Notes under the pieces: model-generated
What the model saw: the letters and a program-made list of their open reading frames with translations, nothing else
What the model was told of the DNA's origin: nothing
Databases searched by the model: none
In this document: positions 27,695-35,884 of the stretch, in pieces
How positions within the stretch are numbered: the first letter of the stretch is position 1
How the letters are laid out: each line of letters opens with the position of its first letter
Assembly (NCBI GenBank): GCA_050331575.1
Contig: JBHJGS010000009.1
Span: 1 to 64,000 of the forward strand
Source of the DNA: JBHJGS01 sp050331575
Lineage (GTDB): Bacteria > Pseudomonadota > Alphaproteobacteria > Sphingomonadales > Rhodothalassiaceae
Length of the DNA: 64,000 nt
Direction of reading: 5' to 3'
Made by a program: the position numbers and the translations under genes

Positions 27695-28588
27695 CTAGCC
27701 GCGCCTTATTAGGTCAGCCCGAATTTTAGTGTCAATAACCCACCCGTTGGTGAAGCGGCGCCGTAATCGCGCCGCCGCCGCACGCGCTTCATCCCGGCCC
27801 CGGAACAGTCCGAAACAGGTCGGCCCGCTGCCGGACATGCGCGCCAACGCACAACCGGGCTCGGCGGCCAAGGCGCTTAAGATGTCCGCGATCGCCGGCA
27901 TGATGTCGATCGCCGCAGCTTGCAGGTCATTTCGCGTCCGATCCCTTAACCAGGTGAGGATGTCGCGTAACTGTGCGGGCGAAATGGGGTCCGAATAGGG
28001 CAGAGCTTTGTCGGCACGGTGCGCGAACACCGCCCCGGTGGACAAGGGCAATCCGGGATTGACCAGCACCACATCGAAGGCCGGCAGACCATCGACGCTG
28101 TGCAACTGCTCACCAATGCCCTCAACCCATTTCGGCTGGTCGTTCAGGCAGGCCGGCACATCGGCGCCTAGGTCAAGCGCCAGGGTCGCTAATTCGGCCG
28201 ATGGCAGGTCTGCGCCCCAGAGTTGGATCAGCCCGGTCAGCGCGGCCGCGGCATCGCTGGACCCGCCGCCGATGCCGGCGGCCACCGGCAATTGCTTGTC
28301 CAAAACGATATGGGCGCCGCGGGTTTCGCCGAGGCGCGCGCGCAGACGCTCTGCCGCCCGCACCACCAAATTATCAGCCCCGCTGCCGCCGGCGTCGGCC
28401 AAGGCGTTCGCAAACGGCCCTGTCACCTGCAGGCTCAAGCGCTCAGCCGCGCTCAGCGTGATGGTGTCGCCGGCGTCGGTGAAGGCAAACAGACTTTGCA
28501 GCAGATGATAGCCGTCGCTGCGGCGACCGGTGAGATGCAGGAACAGATTCAGCTTGGCCGGGGCCGGGCGCGCGATGTCGGCGCTCAT
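27695..28588 (-). CDS. ispE: 4-diphosphocytidyl-2-C-methyl-D-erythritol kinase
   Basis: IspE phosphorylates CDP-methylerythritol in the non-mevalonate isoprenoid pathway. The 297-residue GHMP kinase has PAPAKLNLFLHLTGRRSDGYHLLQS at its start (family signature, residues about 8-30, quoted only in part by its ends PAPAKLN and GYHLL), the ATP-binding PVAAGIGGGSSDAAAAL (about 101-117) and a C-terminal MSGSGPTCFGLF. It overlaps the TPR lipoprotein gene by 4 bp, a common alphaproteobacterial pairing. Confidence 0.96.
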   Translation of the reverse strand: MSADIARPAPAKLNLFLHLTGRRSDGYHLLQSLFAFTDAGDTITLSAAERLSLQVTGPFANALADAGGSGADNLVVRAAERLRARLGETRGAHIVLDKQLPVAAGIGGGSSDAAAALTGLIQLWGADLPSAELATLALDLGADVPACLNDQPKWVEGIGEQLHSVDGLPAFDVVLVNPGLPLSTGAVFAHRADKALPYSDPISPAQLRDILTWLRDRTRNDLQAAAIDIMPAIADILSALAAEPGCALARMSGSGPTCFGLFRGRDEARAAAARLRRRFTNGWVIDTKIRADLIRRG

Positions 28589-30294
28589 TGACTGGGAACG
28601 GGCTGCGCCTCCGCATAGCCCAGGCCGAACCGGATCTTATTCTGCAGGGCTGCCTTCAAATCGCCATCCGCACCGGCATTCAAGGCATGGTCCCACTGGA
28701 AGCGGGCCTCGCGCTGCCGGCCGACCCGCCAATAGGCATCGCCGAGATGATTATTGATGGTCGGATCATCCGGCTGCAGCAGGATGGCGCGCTCCAGCAG
28801 TTCCACAGCGCGGTCATAATCAGCTTGCAGATAATGCGCCCATCCTAGGCTATCGATGATAAAGCCATTGTTCGGCGCCAATGCCGCCGCCCGCTCGATC
28901 ATCTCGATGCCGTCGTCCAGGCGGACCCCACGATCAATCCAGCTATAGCCGAGATAGTTCAGCACTTCCGCGCGATCGTCATCGAGCGCAATGGACGCCA
29001 GAAAATCCGCCTCCGCCGGCTCCCACCGGCCGGTTTGCTCAAAACACACAGCGCGCGCGAACAGAACATACCAGCGTTGGCGACCCAGATCCTCGCGCGC
29101 CAGGGCATCACTGTAGGCGGCGATCGCCTGATCAAATTGCTCAGCCTGGCGGTGCAGGTCGCCCAGGGTCACAAAGGCGCGCGCGGGCGCCTGATCGCCT
29201 GTCTCCGCAACGAAGCTCTGCAATCCCTCCAGTGCTGCCTCGCTCTGGCCGGCAGCTTGTAAGGTATAGGCGATGAGAAAGCGGGCGGTATCCCCGCTCG
29301 GCCCGTCCGGGTCGATCTCCTGAAACGCCGCGATGGCCGAGCCATGCCGCTCGCTTTCCAGCAGCAGATTGCCGGTCAACAATGTCGCCTCTTCATAGTC
29401 GCGGCGCAGAAAGCTGCCGAGCCGGGCATAGATCAACGCCGGTCGCACCGCCTGACGTTGGGCGAATTGGCTGGCGATGCGCACAAAGGCATAGGCCGAC
29501 GCGCCGACCGGCCGGTCCAACAGCAGCGGCAAGCGGCGGCCCTTGGCCGCGGCTTCGCGCCGCTCAAGCAGGAACGGATTGTCCGGCGCGACCTCCAAAA
29601 ACTCGTCCAGCAGCATCACCGCTTGATCCTGCCGTCCGGTGCGCAGCAACAGATTGGCCAGTCCGGCCACCGGCATGAAATTGTCCAGCCGGCCGGATTC
29701 AATGGCGCGGCGATAAGCAGCTTCGGCCGCTTCATGATCATCAAGATAATCCAACACGAAGCCGCGGTGGGTCAGCGCGATCGAGCGCAAGGCAGGGTTG
29801 CGGGCCAGGGCATCCAAACGCGCCATCGCGCGGGCCTGATCGTCTTGCGCCGCCCAGATCCATGCCCCCAGCACCGGCGAAATCAAGGTGTCGAACCCGG
29901 ATCCGTAAATCCCTTCCAGCCTTTGGTTGGCCCGATCCCAGCGGCGCCGGCGCATATCCTGCAGAACCAGCAGCATCTGCGGCACGAAAGACGGTTCCGG
30001 AGTCGCGGCCAGATCCCGCGCCAGGCCCAGGGCATCGGCATAACGCCCTTCCAGCAAGGTAGCGGAAAAGGCGCGCATCAGCACATGCGTGTTGGTCGGA
30101 TCCTGATCGACCGCGGCGAGAAAATAATCCGCCGCGGCGGGATCCTTGGCCTCCAGTGCCAGCGCGCCCATGGCATAGCTGGCGAAATCGCCGCGCACAT
30201 CGGGATCGGCGCTGAACCGGGGTTCGTCCGCGTGCAGCGCGCAGCCGCCCAGCAGCAGCGCCAGCAGGACGGACAGGCAGGCTTTACAGGTCAT
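28585..30294 (-). CDS. TPR-repeat lipoprotein
   Basis: A 569-residue protein starting MTCKACLSVLLALLLGGCALHADE, a lipoprotein signal with lipobox LGGC, followed almost entirely by tetratricopeptide repeats (for example ALGLARDLAATPEP, AIAAYSDALAREDLG, AELLNYLGYSW-type, AVELLERAILLQPDDPTINNHLGDAYW). The ATG at 30294 was chosen because the longer frame adds residues before the lipoprotein signal. It is likely an outer-membrane scaffold protein; its partner is unknown. It is probably co-transcribed with ispE. Confidence 0.88.
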   Translation of the reverse strand: MTCKACLSVLLALLLGGCALHADEPRFSADPDVRGDFASYAMGALALEAKDPAAADYFLAAVDQDPTNTHVLMRAFSATLLEGRYADALGLARDLAATPEPSFVPQMLLVLQDMRRRRWDRANQRLEGIYGSGFDTLISPVLGAWIWAAQDDQARAMARLDALARNPALRSIALTHRGFVLDYLDDHEAAEAAYRRAIESGRLDNFMPVAGLANLLLRTGRQDQAVMLLDEFLEVAPDNPFLLERREAAAKGRRLPLLLDRPVGASAYAFVRIASQFAQRQAVRPALIYARLGSFLRRDYEEATLLTGNLLLESERHGSAIAAFQEIDPDGPSGDTARFLIAYTLQAAGQSEAALEGLQSFVAETGDQAPARAFVTLGDLHRQAEQFDQAIAAYSDALAREDLGRQRWYVLFARAVCFEQTGRWEPAEADFLASIALDDDRAEVLNYLGYSWIDRGVRLDDGIEMIERAAALAPNNGFIIDSLGWAHYLQADYDRAVELLERAILLQPDDPTINNHLGDAYWRVGRQREARFQWDHALNAGADGDLKAALQNKIRFGLGYAEAQPVPSQ

Positions 30295-30372
30295 TGGCCG
30301 GCTCCGGAGCGGCGGGGGTTCGATCCGGCAGAATGGCCGCGTAAAGCTTAACAAGCCGCAAAACCCACCCGC

Positions 30373-32043
30373 TCACATATTGGGATAGTTGGGGCCGCCG
30401 CCACCTTCGGGAACGACCCAGTTTATGTTCTGAGTCATATCCTTGATGTCGCAGGTTTTGCAATGCACGCAATTTTGTGCGTTGATCTGCAGATAGGGCT
30501 CAGCACCGTCCTCCTCCGGTCGGACGATTTCATACACCGCCGCGGGGCAATAGCGCTGCTCTGGGCTGTCATATTCGGCCAGATTGATGCGGATCGCCGT
30601 GTCCGGCTCCTTCAGCTGCAGATGGACCGGCTGATCCTCTTCGTGATTTGTGTTGGACAGGAACACGCTTGACAGCTTGTCAAAGCTGATCACGCCATCG
30701 GGCTTGGGATAATTGATCGGCCGATACTGCTTCGCCTTGCCGGTGACCGCATGATCCTCATGGTGGCCGAAGGTCCACGGCAGCAGAAAGCCCAGGCCCA
30801 GTGACTGCAGCCAGCCGTCCAGGCCAGCATAAAGCGTGCCGCCGAGGAGGCCGAACTTCTCCAGCGCCGGCCGGGCATTGCGCACCTTTTTCAAATCCTG
30901 ATAGATCCAGCTCTTCTCATAGAGCTTGGGATAGGCCAGCAACTCGTCATGCGCGCGGCCCTCGCCGATGGCATCGAATGCGGCCTGGGCTGCCAGCATG
31001 CCGCTTTTCATGGCACTGTGGCTGCCCTTGATGCGCGGCACATTCACAAAGCCGGCCGAACAGCCGATCAGCGCGCCGCCGGGAAACACCAGTTTGGGCA
31101 CCGACTGAAAACCGCCCTCATTGATCGCGCGCGCGCCATAGGAGATCCGCCGGCCGCCCTTCAGCATCGCCTCGATCTGCGGATGATGCTTGAAGCGCTG
31201 AAATTCCTGAAACGGCGACAGATAGGGATTCTTGTAATCCAGTGCCACGACAAAGCCGATGGCCACCTGATTGTTTTCCTGATGATAGATGAAGCCGCCG
31301 CCGGCGACATCCTTGAGCGGCCACATCTGCGTGTGGATCACCGTACCGGCCTTGTGCTTGTCCGGCTCGATCTCCCACAATTCCTTCAGCCCGATGGCGT
31401 AGGTCTGCGGCTGACGCCCCTTTCGAAGATCGAAGCGCTCGATCAACCCCTTGCTCAACGATCCGCGCACGCCTTCGGCGAACAAGGTGTATTTGGCGTG
31501 CAGCTCGATGCCCGGGGTATAGCTGTCCTTGCGGCTGCCATCGCGCGCCACGCCCATATCGCCGGTGGCCACGCCGCGCACCGCGCCATTATCGTCAAAC
31601 AGCACCTCCGCGACCGCAAAGCCCGGATAGACCTCCACACCCATCTCTTCGGCCTGTTCAGCCAGCCAGCGGCACAGATTGCCCAGGCTGCCGGTGTAGC
31701 AGCCCTTGTTGGACATCAGCGGCGGCAGCAGAAAGTGCGGCAGGTCCAGCTTGCCCGTCTCGGTCATGAACCAGTGATGATTGGAGGTGACCTTCTGAGT
31801 CAGCGGGCAGTCCTTTTCGCGCCAGTCCGGAATCAGTTCGTTCAGGCCGATCGGGTCAACCACGGCGCCGGACAAGATGTGCGCGCCGATCTCAGAGCCC
31901 TTCTCCAGCACGCAGACACTGATCTCGCGGTCTTCGGCTGCGGCCAGTTGGCGCAATTTGATCGCCGCGGCCAGCCCCGCGGGCCCGCCGCCCACGATGA
32001 CCACGTCGAACTCCATCGATTCCCGTTCCATCACCTCGTCCAT
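30373..32043 (-). CDS. Electron-transfer flavoprotein:ubiquinone oxidoreductase
   Basis: This inner-membrane-associated enzyme passes electrons from reduced ETF to ubiquinone. The 556-residue product has the FAD motif VVIVGGGPAGLAAAI (about 14-28), SGAVVDPIGLNEL, GCSAGFVNVPRIKGSHSAMKSG, and a C-terminal 4Fe-4S domain with CPAAVYE and NCVHCKTCDIKD (about 510-535). The chain ends GGGGPNYPNM as in other ETF-QOs. A divergently oriented uracil-DNA glycosylase gene follows a 166-bp gap. Confidence 0.96.
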   Translation of the reverse strand: MDEVMERESMEFDVVIVGGGPAGLAAAIKLRQLAAAEDREISVCVLEKGSEIGAHILSGAVVDPIGLNELIPDWREKDCPLTQKVTSNHHWFMTETGKLDLPHFLLPPLMSNKGCYTGSLGNLCRWLAEQAEEMGVEVYPGFAVAEVLFDDNGAVRGVATGDMGVARDGSRKDSYTPGIELHAKYTLFAEGVRGSLSKGLIERFDLRKGRQPQTYAIGLKELWEIEPDKHKAGTVIHTQMWPLKDVAGGGFIYHQENNQVAIGFVVALDYKNPYLSPFQEFQRFKHHPQIEAMLKGGRRISYGARAINEGGFQSVPKLVFPGGALIGCSAGFVNVPRIKGSHSAMKSGMLAAQAAFDAIGEGRAHDELLAYPKLYEKSWIYQDLKKVRNARPALEKFGLLGGTLYAGLDGWLQSLGLGFLLPWTFGHHEDHAVTGKAKQYRPINYPKPDGVISFDKLSSVFLSNTNHEEDQPVHLQLKEPDTAIRINLAEYDSPEQRYCPAAVYEIVRPEEDGAEPYLQINAQNCVHCKTCDIKDMTQNINWVVPEGGGGPNYPNM

Positions 32044-32209
32044 GCGTCTCGTCTTTCTGTCGGGGCAGACTGCTGTTGGGGCAGATCAGCGGCGCACCGC
32101 CGCCGTGGCTTATGACGCGCGCCGCCGCGCCGGTCAAATCGCGGGGCATGCTTGGCCGCACGACCGGGCTGGTTTATTCAACATAAACCATCATGCGGGA
32201 GATCAAAGG

Positions 32210-33085
32210 GTGAGCGTGGCCGCAGGAGGCGACAGGCAAGCGCTGGCCGCCTGGCTGGACTGGATGGCCGCCATGGGCGCGGATGAGGCGATCGGCGAGG
32301 CACCGGCGAACCGATTCGCCCAATCCGCCGCACGGCGCCGCGCGGCAGAGACAGCAGCGCCCGCCAAAGCGCCGGCAGCCCCTACGGCTATGCCCAAGGC
32401 CGGTCCGGCCTCCCCCGATGCCGGTGCTGATGCGGAGGCCATTGCTGAAGCGGCCGCTGATCTGGCGGCCTTGAAACAGGCGCTGCAGGCCTATGACGGC
32501 TGCCCGGACCTGAAATCCGCCGCGCGCAGCACCGTGTTCGCCGATGGTGTGGCGGGCGCAGACGTGATGCTGGTGGGCGAGGCACCAGGCGCAGAGGAAG
32601 ACCGGCAGGGCAAACCGTTCGTCGGCGCCTCCGGCCAGCTGCTGGACCGCGTGGCCGCGGCGATCGGCCTGTCGCGTCAGGAGACTCTCTATATCAGCAA
32701 TATCCTGCCGTGGCGGCCGCCGGCCAATCGCCCGCCCAGCACGGAGGAAATGGCGCGCTGTCTGCCATTCATCCGGCGCCACATTGCCCTGGCGGCGCCG
32801 AAGATCGTGGTGCTGCTGGGCGGCACTGCCGCGCGCGCCCTGCTGGACACAAACACCGGCATCATGCGCCTGCGCGGGCGCTGGCAGACATTGCCGGGTT
32901 TGGGCCGGGATGCCCCCATGGCCTGCTTGCCGACCCTGCATCCGGCCTATCTGTTGCGCAATCCCGCGGCCAAGGCGCAGGCATGGAGCGACTGGCTGGC
33001 CCTGGCCGACCGCCTCGGCGCGCCCGGCCGCACCTCCGCCGAGACCGGGACCGAGACCGAGACCGAGACCGAGACCCTGCCATGA
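32210..33085 (+). CDS. Family 4 uracil-DNA glycosylase
   Basis: The enzyme removes uracil from DNA. The 291-residue product has an Ala/Pro-rich N-terminal part (to about 85), then the UDG core: GEAPGAEEDRQGKPFVGASG (about 125-144), SNILPWRPPANRPPSTEEM and LPTLHPAYLL (the late His motif). The GTG at 32210 follows GGGAGATC; earlier frame is open but lies inside the divergent gene. Two of the four iron-sulfur cysteines of classical family 4 enzymes are missing (GCPDL has one, and the KCRPP position is PWRPP). The C-terminus is an Glu-Thr repeat encoded by a hexanucleotide tandem repeat. Confidence 0.9.
   Translation: MSVAAGGDRQALAAWLDWMAAMGADEAIGEAPANRFAQSAARRRAAETAAPAKAPAAPTAMPKAGPASPDAGADAEAIAEAAADLAALKQALQAYDGCPDLKSAARSTVFADGVAGADVMLVGEAPGAEEDRQGKPFVGASGQLLDRVAAAIGLSRQETLYISNILPWRPPANRPPSTEEMARCLPFIRRHIALAAPKIVVLLGGTAARALLDTNTGIMRLRGRWQTLPGLGRDAPMACLPTLHPAYLLRNPAAKAQAWSDWLALADRLGAPGRTSAETGTETETETETLP
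33041..33075 (+). repeat. Hexanucleotide tandem repeat (GAGACC) in the glycosylase C-terminus
   Basis: GAGACC or a one-base variant is repeated about six times just before the stop codon, encoding TGTETETETET-like residues. It is a microsatellite inside coding sequence and could vary in copy number without changing frame. Confidence 0.85.
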
Positions 33086-33618
33086 CCCAATCTGATGAGC
33101 GCGCCTTCGTGCCGCTGACGATCGCCCTTCTTACCGTGTCGGACAGCCGAAGCCTGGACACCGATCGGTCCGGGGATGTGCTGCAGGAAAAGCTGACCCA
33201 AGCCGGCCATCGCTTGGGGGCGCGCGCCCTGGTGCCCGATGACCGGGACGCCATCGTCGACCAAGTGCGGCCCTGGATCGCCGACGCCGAGATCCCGGTG
33301 GTGCTGATCACCGGCGGCACCGGCATCACCGGCCGGGACATCACGCCGGAGGCGCTGGATCATTTGATCGACAAGCCGATCCCCGGCTTCGGCGAGCTGT
33401 TCCGGATGATCTCCTATACCATTATCGGCACCTCGACGATCCAATCGCGCGCCTGCGCCGGGGTTGCCGGCAGCACGCTGATTTTCGCGCTGCCGGGCAG
33501 CCCGTCGGCGTGCCGCGATGCCTGGGACCATATCCTGAAGGATCAGCTGGATATCCGCCACAAGCCGTGCAATTTCGCCGAGCTTCTGCCGCGTCTGGGC
33601 GAGCAGGCAGCGCCATGA
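33082..33618 (+). CDS. moaB: MoaB/MogA-family molybdenum cofactor protein
   Basis: The 178-residue product matches the MoaB group: PLTIALLTVSDSRSLDTDRSGD (residues about 11-32, quoted by its core TVSDSR), LITGGTGITGRDITPEAL (about 74-91) and GEL-FRMISYTIIGTSTIQSRA, ending with FALPGSPSACRDAWD. Such proteins adenylate molybdopterin or have lost that role. No other cofactor genes are nearby, so pathway context is missing. The ATG overlaps the glycosylase stop (ATGA) and the stop overlaps nadC. Confidence 0.93.
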   Translation: MTQSDERAFVPLTIALLTVSDSRSLDTDRSGDVLQEKLTQAGHRLGARALVPDDRDAIVDQVRPWIADAEIPVVLITGGTGITGRDITPEALDHLIDKPIPGFGELFRMISYTIIGTSTIQSRACAGVAGSTLIFALPGSPSACRDAWDHILKDQLDIRHKPCNFAELLPRLGEQAAP

Positions 33619-34457
33619 TCCGGCTGGATGCGTCCGAGCCCGCCCTTGCCTCCCTGATTGAGACGGCCCTGGCCGAAGATATTGGCCCCGGCGACATCAC
33701 CGCCGCGGCCTGCATTGCGCCGAGTGCTGCGTTGCAGGCCGTGATGTCCGCGCGCGAGCCCATGGTGGTGGCCGGCCTACCGGTGGCAGCGGCGGTGTTT
33801 GCGCGCCTGGCGCCGACGGCACAGATCACGCGCCTGGTGCCGGAGGCCGCGCATGTTCCCGCCGGAACCCAGCTGATGCGGCTGGCCGGGCCTGCTCGCG
33901 GCCTTTTGACGGCCGAGCGGACCGCGCTGAACTTTGTGCAGCATCTTTCCGGCATCGCCACCCTCACGCGCAGCTATGTGGCGGCGATGGCGGGAACCGG
34001 CGCGACCTTGCTGGACACCCGCAAGACCATTCCGGGCCTCAGGACACTGGCAAAATATGCCGCTGCGTGTGGCGGCGCCAAGAATCACCGCATGGGTTTG
34101 TTCGATGCGGTGATGATCAAGGACAATCACATTGCTGCAGCGGGATCAATTGCCCGTGCTGTCGCCGCTGTACGTGACGCCGGTCACACCAAAATCCAAG
34201 TGGAATGCGACACGCTCGCGCAAGTGGAAGAGGCCTTGAGGGCAGGCGCCACATCCTTGTTGTTGGACAATATGAGCCTAGAGATGTTGCACGCAGCCGT
34301 CGGCATGGTTCACCGCCAGATCCCCACCGAGGCCTCCGGAGGCGTTCGGCTGGAAACGGTTCGCGCGATCGCTTTGACCGGTGTCACCACCATCTCCGTC
34401 GGTCGCCTGACGCAATCCGCCGCAGCGATCGATATCGGGCTGGACACGTTTGGCTGA
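33615..34457 (+). CDS. nadC: Nicotinate-nucleotide pyrophosphorylase (carboxylating)
   Basis: NadC makes nicotinate mononucleotide from quinolinate and PRPP. The 280-residue product has ALAEDIGPGDITA (about 18-30), ERTALNFVQHLSGIAT (about 97-112), the DTRKTIPGLR phosphate-binding motif (about 133-142), KNHRMGLFDAVMIKDNH and SVGRLTQSA near the end. The ATG at 33615 overlaps the moaB stop by 4 bp; longer in-frame starts lie inside moaB. No nadA or nadB is in the window. Confidence 0.96.
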   Translation: MIRLDASEPALASLIETALAEDIGPGDITAAACIAPSAALQAVMSAREPMVVAGLPVAAAVFARLAPTAQITRLVPEAAHVPAGTQLMRLAGPARGLLTAERTALNFVQHLSGIATLTRSYVAAMAGTGATLLDTRKTIPGLRTLAKYAAACGGAKNHRMGLFDAVMIKDNHIAAAGSIARAVAAVRDAGHTKIQVECDTLAQVEEALRAGATSLLLDNMSLEMLHAAVGMVHRQIPTEASGGVRLETVRAIALTGVTTISVGRLTQSAAAIDIGLDTFG

Positions 34458-34472
34458 CAATTCCTTGATCTT

Positions 34473-34486
34473 ATAGCAAAAGCTAT
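34473..34486. promoter_or_regulatory. Small palindrome between nadC and the AraC-type gene
   Basis: ATAGC-AAAA-GCTAT forms a perfect 5-bp inverted repeat 16 bp after the nadC stop in an AT-rich patch. It lies about 75 bp upstream of the AraC-type start. It could be a weak terminator or an operator; neither is proven. Confidence 0.3.
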
Positions 34487-34560
34487 GCAAAAGGACTATA
34501 TGCTTGCCCGGAAAAGCGAGGATGTGCAATTCCATTGGTGTGGCGTTAGAGAGTTGTTAA

Positions 34561-35472
34561 GTGATGTTACAGAGTCAGCCGGCCAGCTATGATCATATCG
34601 CTGAGTGGTATGAAGGCGGCCCCTACATGGAAAGTCTGCAGCGCAGCCGTCGGTTCGCCTTAGAGAGCGGTCTTGATGTCGGCTTGATCCGGATGCGCCA
34701 TTCCCCCGGTCCGGTGAAGCATGCACCGCTAAGCAGTTACACCATTTTCACGCTGACCCGGGGCCAGCCGGGCGCCACGGTCGATCTGGGCGCTGGCATG
34801 TTCCACGTTCAGGCCAAGCCGGGCATGCTGGCGGTGATGCCGCCGGATGTCTCCGGCTTCTTCGACAATGACAGCAGCCACGAGGCGGTCGCGATCAGCG
34901 TGCCAGGCACCGTGTTCGATCGCATTTTGTCGGCGGACGAACGGTTCCAGGCCGGAGGGGTGGCACCGCTTCTGGATCGCCTGGTCGATGATCCGATGTC
35001 CTCAGGGCTGCTGGTGTCGTTATGGCAGGATGCGGGCTTCACCAACCGGCTCGACCGCCTCTATGTCGACAGCGCGCTGCATCTGATCGCCGCACGCCTG
35101 CTCAACCAGGTCTATCCGGTGGCGCGCCGCGATGCCGACCTAGATGTCGGCAATGCGCGCGTGCGCCAGGCGTTGGACTATATTAATGACCATCTGGACT
35201 CGTCCCTGACGCTAGAGGAGATCGCCCGCGTGGCGCATTGCTCCTCGTTCCACTTGGCGCGGCTGTTCAAGCGGCATCTGAACACCACCGTCCACGGCTA
35301 TGTCATGGAGCAGCGGCTGGGCTTGGCGCAAAGGCTGCTGGTCGATCCAGAGATCAGTATCGCCGATATCGCCCGGCGTTGCGGCTTTTCCAGCCAAAGC
35401 CATTTGACCGCGGCGTTCCGGCGCCAGATCGGCCTGACCCCGGCGGTGTTTCGGCGCGAGGCGCTGCGCTGA
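34561..35472 (+). CDS. AraC-family transcriptional regulator
   Basis: The 303-residue product has an N-terminal ligand or effector domain (1-200) and a C-terminal AraC/XylS DNA-binding domain (about 205-300) with two helix-turn-helix motifs: SLTLEEIARVAHCSSFHLARLFKRH and ISIADIARRCGFSSQSHLTAAFRR. GTG at 34561 and ATG at 34564 are adjacent start choices. The stop overlaps the DUF423 gene (TGATG). The AT-rich upstream region stands out from the rest of the window. Target genes are unknown; the downstream amidohydrolase is one candidate. Confidence 0.92.
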   Translation: MMLQSQPASYDHIAEWYEGGPYMESLQRSRRFALESGLDVGLIRMRHSPGPVKHAPLSSYTIFTLTRGQPGATVDLGAGMFHVQAKPGMLAVMPPDVSGFFDNDSSHEAVAISVPGTVFDRILSADERFQAGGVAPLLDRLVDDPMSSGLLVSLWQDAGFTNRLDRLYVDSALHLIAARLLNQVYPVARRDADLDVGNARVRQALDYINDHLDSSLTLEEIARVAHCSSFHLARLFKRHLNTTVHGYVMEQRLGLAQRLLVDPEISIADIARRCGFSSQSHLTAAFRRQIGLTPAVFRREALR

Positions 35473-35810
35473 TGCTGAAACGCCGCATCGCAGCGGCCTT
35501 CGGTTTCGCCGCCGTGATGATGTTGGCGGCCCTGTCGCATTGGCTTCAGCTCAGCCCAAAGCATGCTGACTGGCTGGATCTGGGGGCATGGATGATGTTG
35601 GTGCATGCCGGCATCCTGCTGGTCTTGGCACGGCACGGCCCGGGGGGCGCCTTTTGGTTGCTGACCGCTGGCATCACCCTGTTCAGCGGCAGCCTCTACG
35701 CCCTGGCGCTGATCGGCACGCTGGGGCCGGCGCACTGGCTCACGCCGATCGGCGGGCTGGTGCTCCTGGTCGGCTGGGCCTGGCTCATCGTGCGGCCCGG
35801 TCCGCGCTGA
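35472..35810 (+). CDS. DUF423 membrane protein
   Basis: A 112-residue protein with four predicted membrane helices (about 5-25, 40-57, 63-83, 88-107). The pattern GITLFSGSLYALALIG and ITPIGG-type ending (LTPIGGLVLLVGWAWL) is the signature of DUF423, a small family of unknown function. The start overlaps the AraC-type stop by one base (TGATG). Confidence 0.85.
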   Translation: MLKRRIAAAFGFAAVMMLAALSHWLQLSPKHADWLDLGAWMMLVHAGILLVLARHGPGGAFWLLTAGITLFSGSLYALALIGTLGPAHWLTPIGGLVLLVGWAWLIVRPGPR

Positions 35811-35884
35811 CGCCCAGCCCTTGACCGCACCAGGCGGACCGCTCAGGGTGACGGCCTCTCTGCCGCCGCCTTGGAGATCTCTCG

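Noticed and set aside
31877..32209. Extended start of the uracil-DNA glycosylase
   Set aside because: The open frame runs inside the divergent ETF-QO gene; GTG at 32210 has a good ribosome site.
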